Shown here piece after piece: positions 62,498 through 64,000 of a DNA stretch of 64,000 nt. The stretch spans positions 806,001 to 870,000 of the forward strand of contig AP026125.1 of NCBI GenBank assembly GCA_030295235.1, read 5' to 3'. The DNA is from Fistulifera solaris. Lineage: Eukaryota; Bacillariophyta; Bacillariophyceae; Naviculales; Stauroneidaceae. Numbering within the stretch: the first letter of the stretch is position 1; every line of letters starts with the position of its first letter. The position numbers and the translations under genes are program-made. The notes beneath the pieces were generated by a model. That model had not been told where the DNA came from. It ran no database searches and saw nothing but the letters and a program-made list of their open reading frames with translations.

Positions 62498-64000
62498 TCA
62501 CTTGCGATATTTACGGAGTTGATTCGCCAGCTCTTCCGGTAGTGACGGTACATGAACGAGACCCACGCTTTTGCTGAATTTGTGAGCAGCGTCCATGATC
62601 TCGTCAGCGGATATGTTCCGGCGCGCGTACTCTTGGTAGTAGGCAACCATCGAAAGGTAGGCTGCCTCTGCTTTCGGGGTCAGCGTCGCGTGTCGGCTCC
62701 CTATCAAGTGTTTCCCTTTGTCCAGTCGCTCTTGGTCGTTCTGATCCAGAGACAAACTTGCTTCGTGTTGAGGCACGTTCTGCTTGATAAAAGTCTTTTG
62801 CAAAACGGATTCAAAGGGCAAGAGCACTTGCAATCCAGCGCCTTCTTTTCCGGCGCGACCCGTTCGTCCGAGACGGTGTAGGTACAGATCCGCACTATAA
62901 GGAGCGCCGTACTAGTGGTTGATCATAGATGAGAAAGAGACGTATACACAATTGGATAAACAATCTGCAGCGAAAGGAATGTACCTACCTGTATCACGCA
63001 AGTGACATCCGGATAATCCATACCACGTGCTGTGACATCACTAGTCAACAAAATACCATTCGAGGCACTTCGGAAGGAGCTGCTGACTCGAGATCTAGAG
63101 GATTGAGACATCCGCGAATGAATCTCCCATACTGGACCAATTTCCATCACAGTTGACAAGTACTCGGCAAAAAAATCGTGCAAGCTTGGCAGTCGGGAAG
63201 AAAACAACGAGCTTGAACCTATCCGGTTGATCTGTCATAGCTGACTGCAATAAAAATACAAGTGTGCAAACGTAGTCCTCCATGTTAGTGAGCTGCAAGT
63301 AGGATTGCTTCACTTGACTGTTTGCGCGCTCTCCAGATGCAATGTTGCCTACGCAGTCGATTTTTACGTACTCCTTGGGCAGGTATTGCTCAAAGCTTTT
63401 CTCGACGCTCTTGGGCAAAGTCGCGGAAAATAGAAGCGTTTGGCGTTTCTCCGGTCGAGGCAGCTGAGATGAAATTGTTTTGATGTCCTTCCAAAATCCT
63501 TCGACGAGGCGGTCTGTCTCATCCAACACTATTATGGGGATGTCCGACAGAATGATGTCGCCGAATTTTCTACCCTTGACACGAGTTTCGCGAATATGGT
63601 CTAGCAAACGCCCCGTGGTAGACACCAAAATAGCCGGTTTCTGCTTTGCCCACATGTTCGAATCCCTTCGCATTTGCGTCCCGCCGTACATAGACTGTAC
63701 CGTCCAAATTTTCGGCAAGTACTTCAATAGTCGTTCCGCTTCGTCTCCAATTTGCTGCGCGAGTTCACGAGTGGGTGCTATGATAAGTATTCCGACAGAC
63801 CTTCCGGGAAGAAAAGTGCGAGTGTCGAGCAACCGCTGAATACTTGGCAGGAGAAAACTCAACGTTTTGCCTGTCCCCGTTTTCGCCTTTCCCACGCAAG
63901 ACGTGCCATTTAAAGCGTGAGGCCAACTTTGGGCTTGGATATCAGTCATTTGCTCCAATCCCATTTCGTGTATAGCACGCAGGAGAGAAGGATGTAAGCT
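62498..64000 (-). CDS. DEAD-box RNA helicase, 5' end outside the window; one intron, one frameshift
   Basis: ATP-dependent RNA helicase of the group containing plant RH25/26/31 and yeast Mss116, often organellar. The coding part continues past 64000 (LHPSLLRAIHEMGLEQM is still in frame). Motifs: Q motif GLEQMTDIQAQSWP, I AKTGTGKT, Ia APTRELAQQ, GG, Ib STTGRLLDH (usually TPGR), II LDETDRLV (usually DEAD), III FSATLP, IV VVFFPTAKLARFF, IVa EIHSRMSQSSRSR, V TSDVTARGMDYPDV, VI HRLGRTGRAG. The intron is 62912-62988. A T7 run (63169-63175 on +, A7) has one base too many: with T6 the frame passes from LARFF to AEYLSTVMEIGP. Ends 51 bp from the convergent POLD2. The motif II change is unusual, but Asp-Glu are kept. 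Confidence 0.9.

Overview
The window is nuclear DNA of a photosynthetic stramenopile, most likely a pennate diatom close to Phaeodactylum. The reasons are compact genes with few short GT-AG introns (62-276 bp), plastid proteins with a signal peptide ending in an ASAF-type motif (a PsbW-like protein, the I29/SLFG protein, the protein at 59484-60663, probably TPI), several heat-shock-factor-type genes, and a Ty1/copia element of the kind known in diatoms as CoDi. No rRNA, tRNA or CRISPR was recognised.

Layout. 1-7.9 kb: a duplicated non-coding segment, then triose-phosphate isomerase, an OGFOD1/Tpa1 prolyl hydroxylase divergent from SDHA, and an EF-hand protein. 8.2-10.3 kb: two unrelated tandem-repeat arrays (115-bp and about 235-bp units). 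10.4-24.1 kb: nibrin (NBS1), a heat-shock factor, MutS2, a secreted alpha/beta hydrolase, a PsbW-like photosystem protein, a coiled-coil protein, and mitochondrial HSP90 (TRAP1). 24.75-31.84 kb: a complete copia-type LTR retrotransposon with apparently identical 451-bp LTRs and a 5-bp target duplication. 32.4-51.4 kb: an ABHD4/5-type hydrolase, SF3A3, a plastid-targeted protein with two I29-like domains and an SLFG-repeat tail, Utp21/WDR36, Sed5/syntaxin-5, a divergent HSF, a TPR protein, a LURP-like protein and a MATE transporter. 51.7-64 kb: two paralogous small proteins of unknown function flanking a TPR protein, a 423-bp repeat and a copine; then a conserved plastid protein, POLD2 and the 3' part of a DEAD-box helicase that runs off the window.

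The genes are mostly unlinked housekeeping functions (genome maintenance, ribosome and mRNA biogenesis, trafficking, energy metabolism), often as head-to-head pairs sharing 450-560 bp, or tail-to-tail with 38-57 bp between. There is no operon-like logic.

A property of the whole window matters for any reader. About half of the conserved genes are broken by single-base frameshifts, most in short homopolymers (about 15 missing bases, 3 extra). In every such gene the exon lengths become a multiple of three once these are allowed for. I read them as residual long-read consensus errors rather than pseudogenes. The apparently young retrotransposon shows the same pattern.

The most interesting candidate for an undescribed system is the plastid-targeted protein at 36178-38626: two papain-propeptide-like domains followed by ten regularly spaced aromatic 'SLFG/SFF' motifs in a Pro/Ala/Lys linker, the layout of a sticker-and-spacer scaffold.
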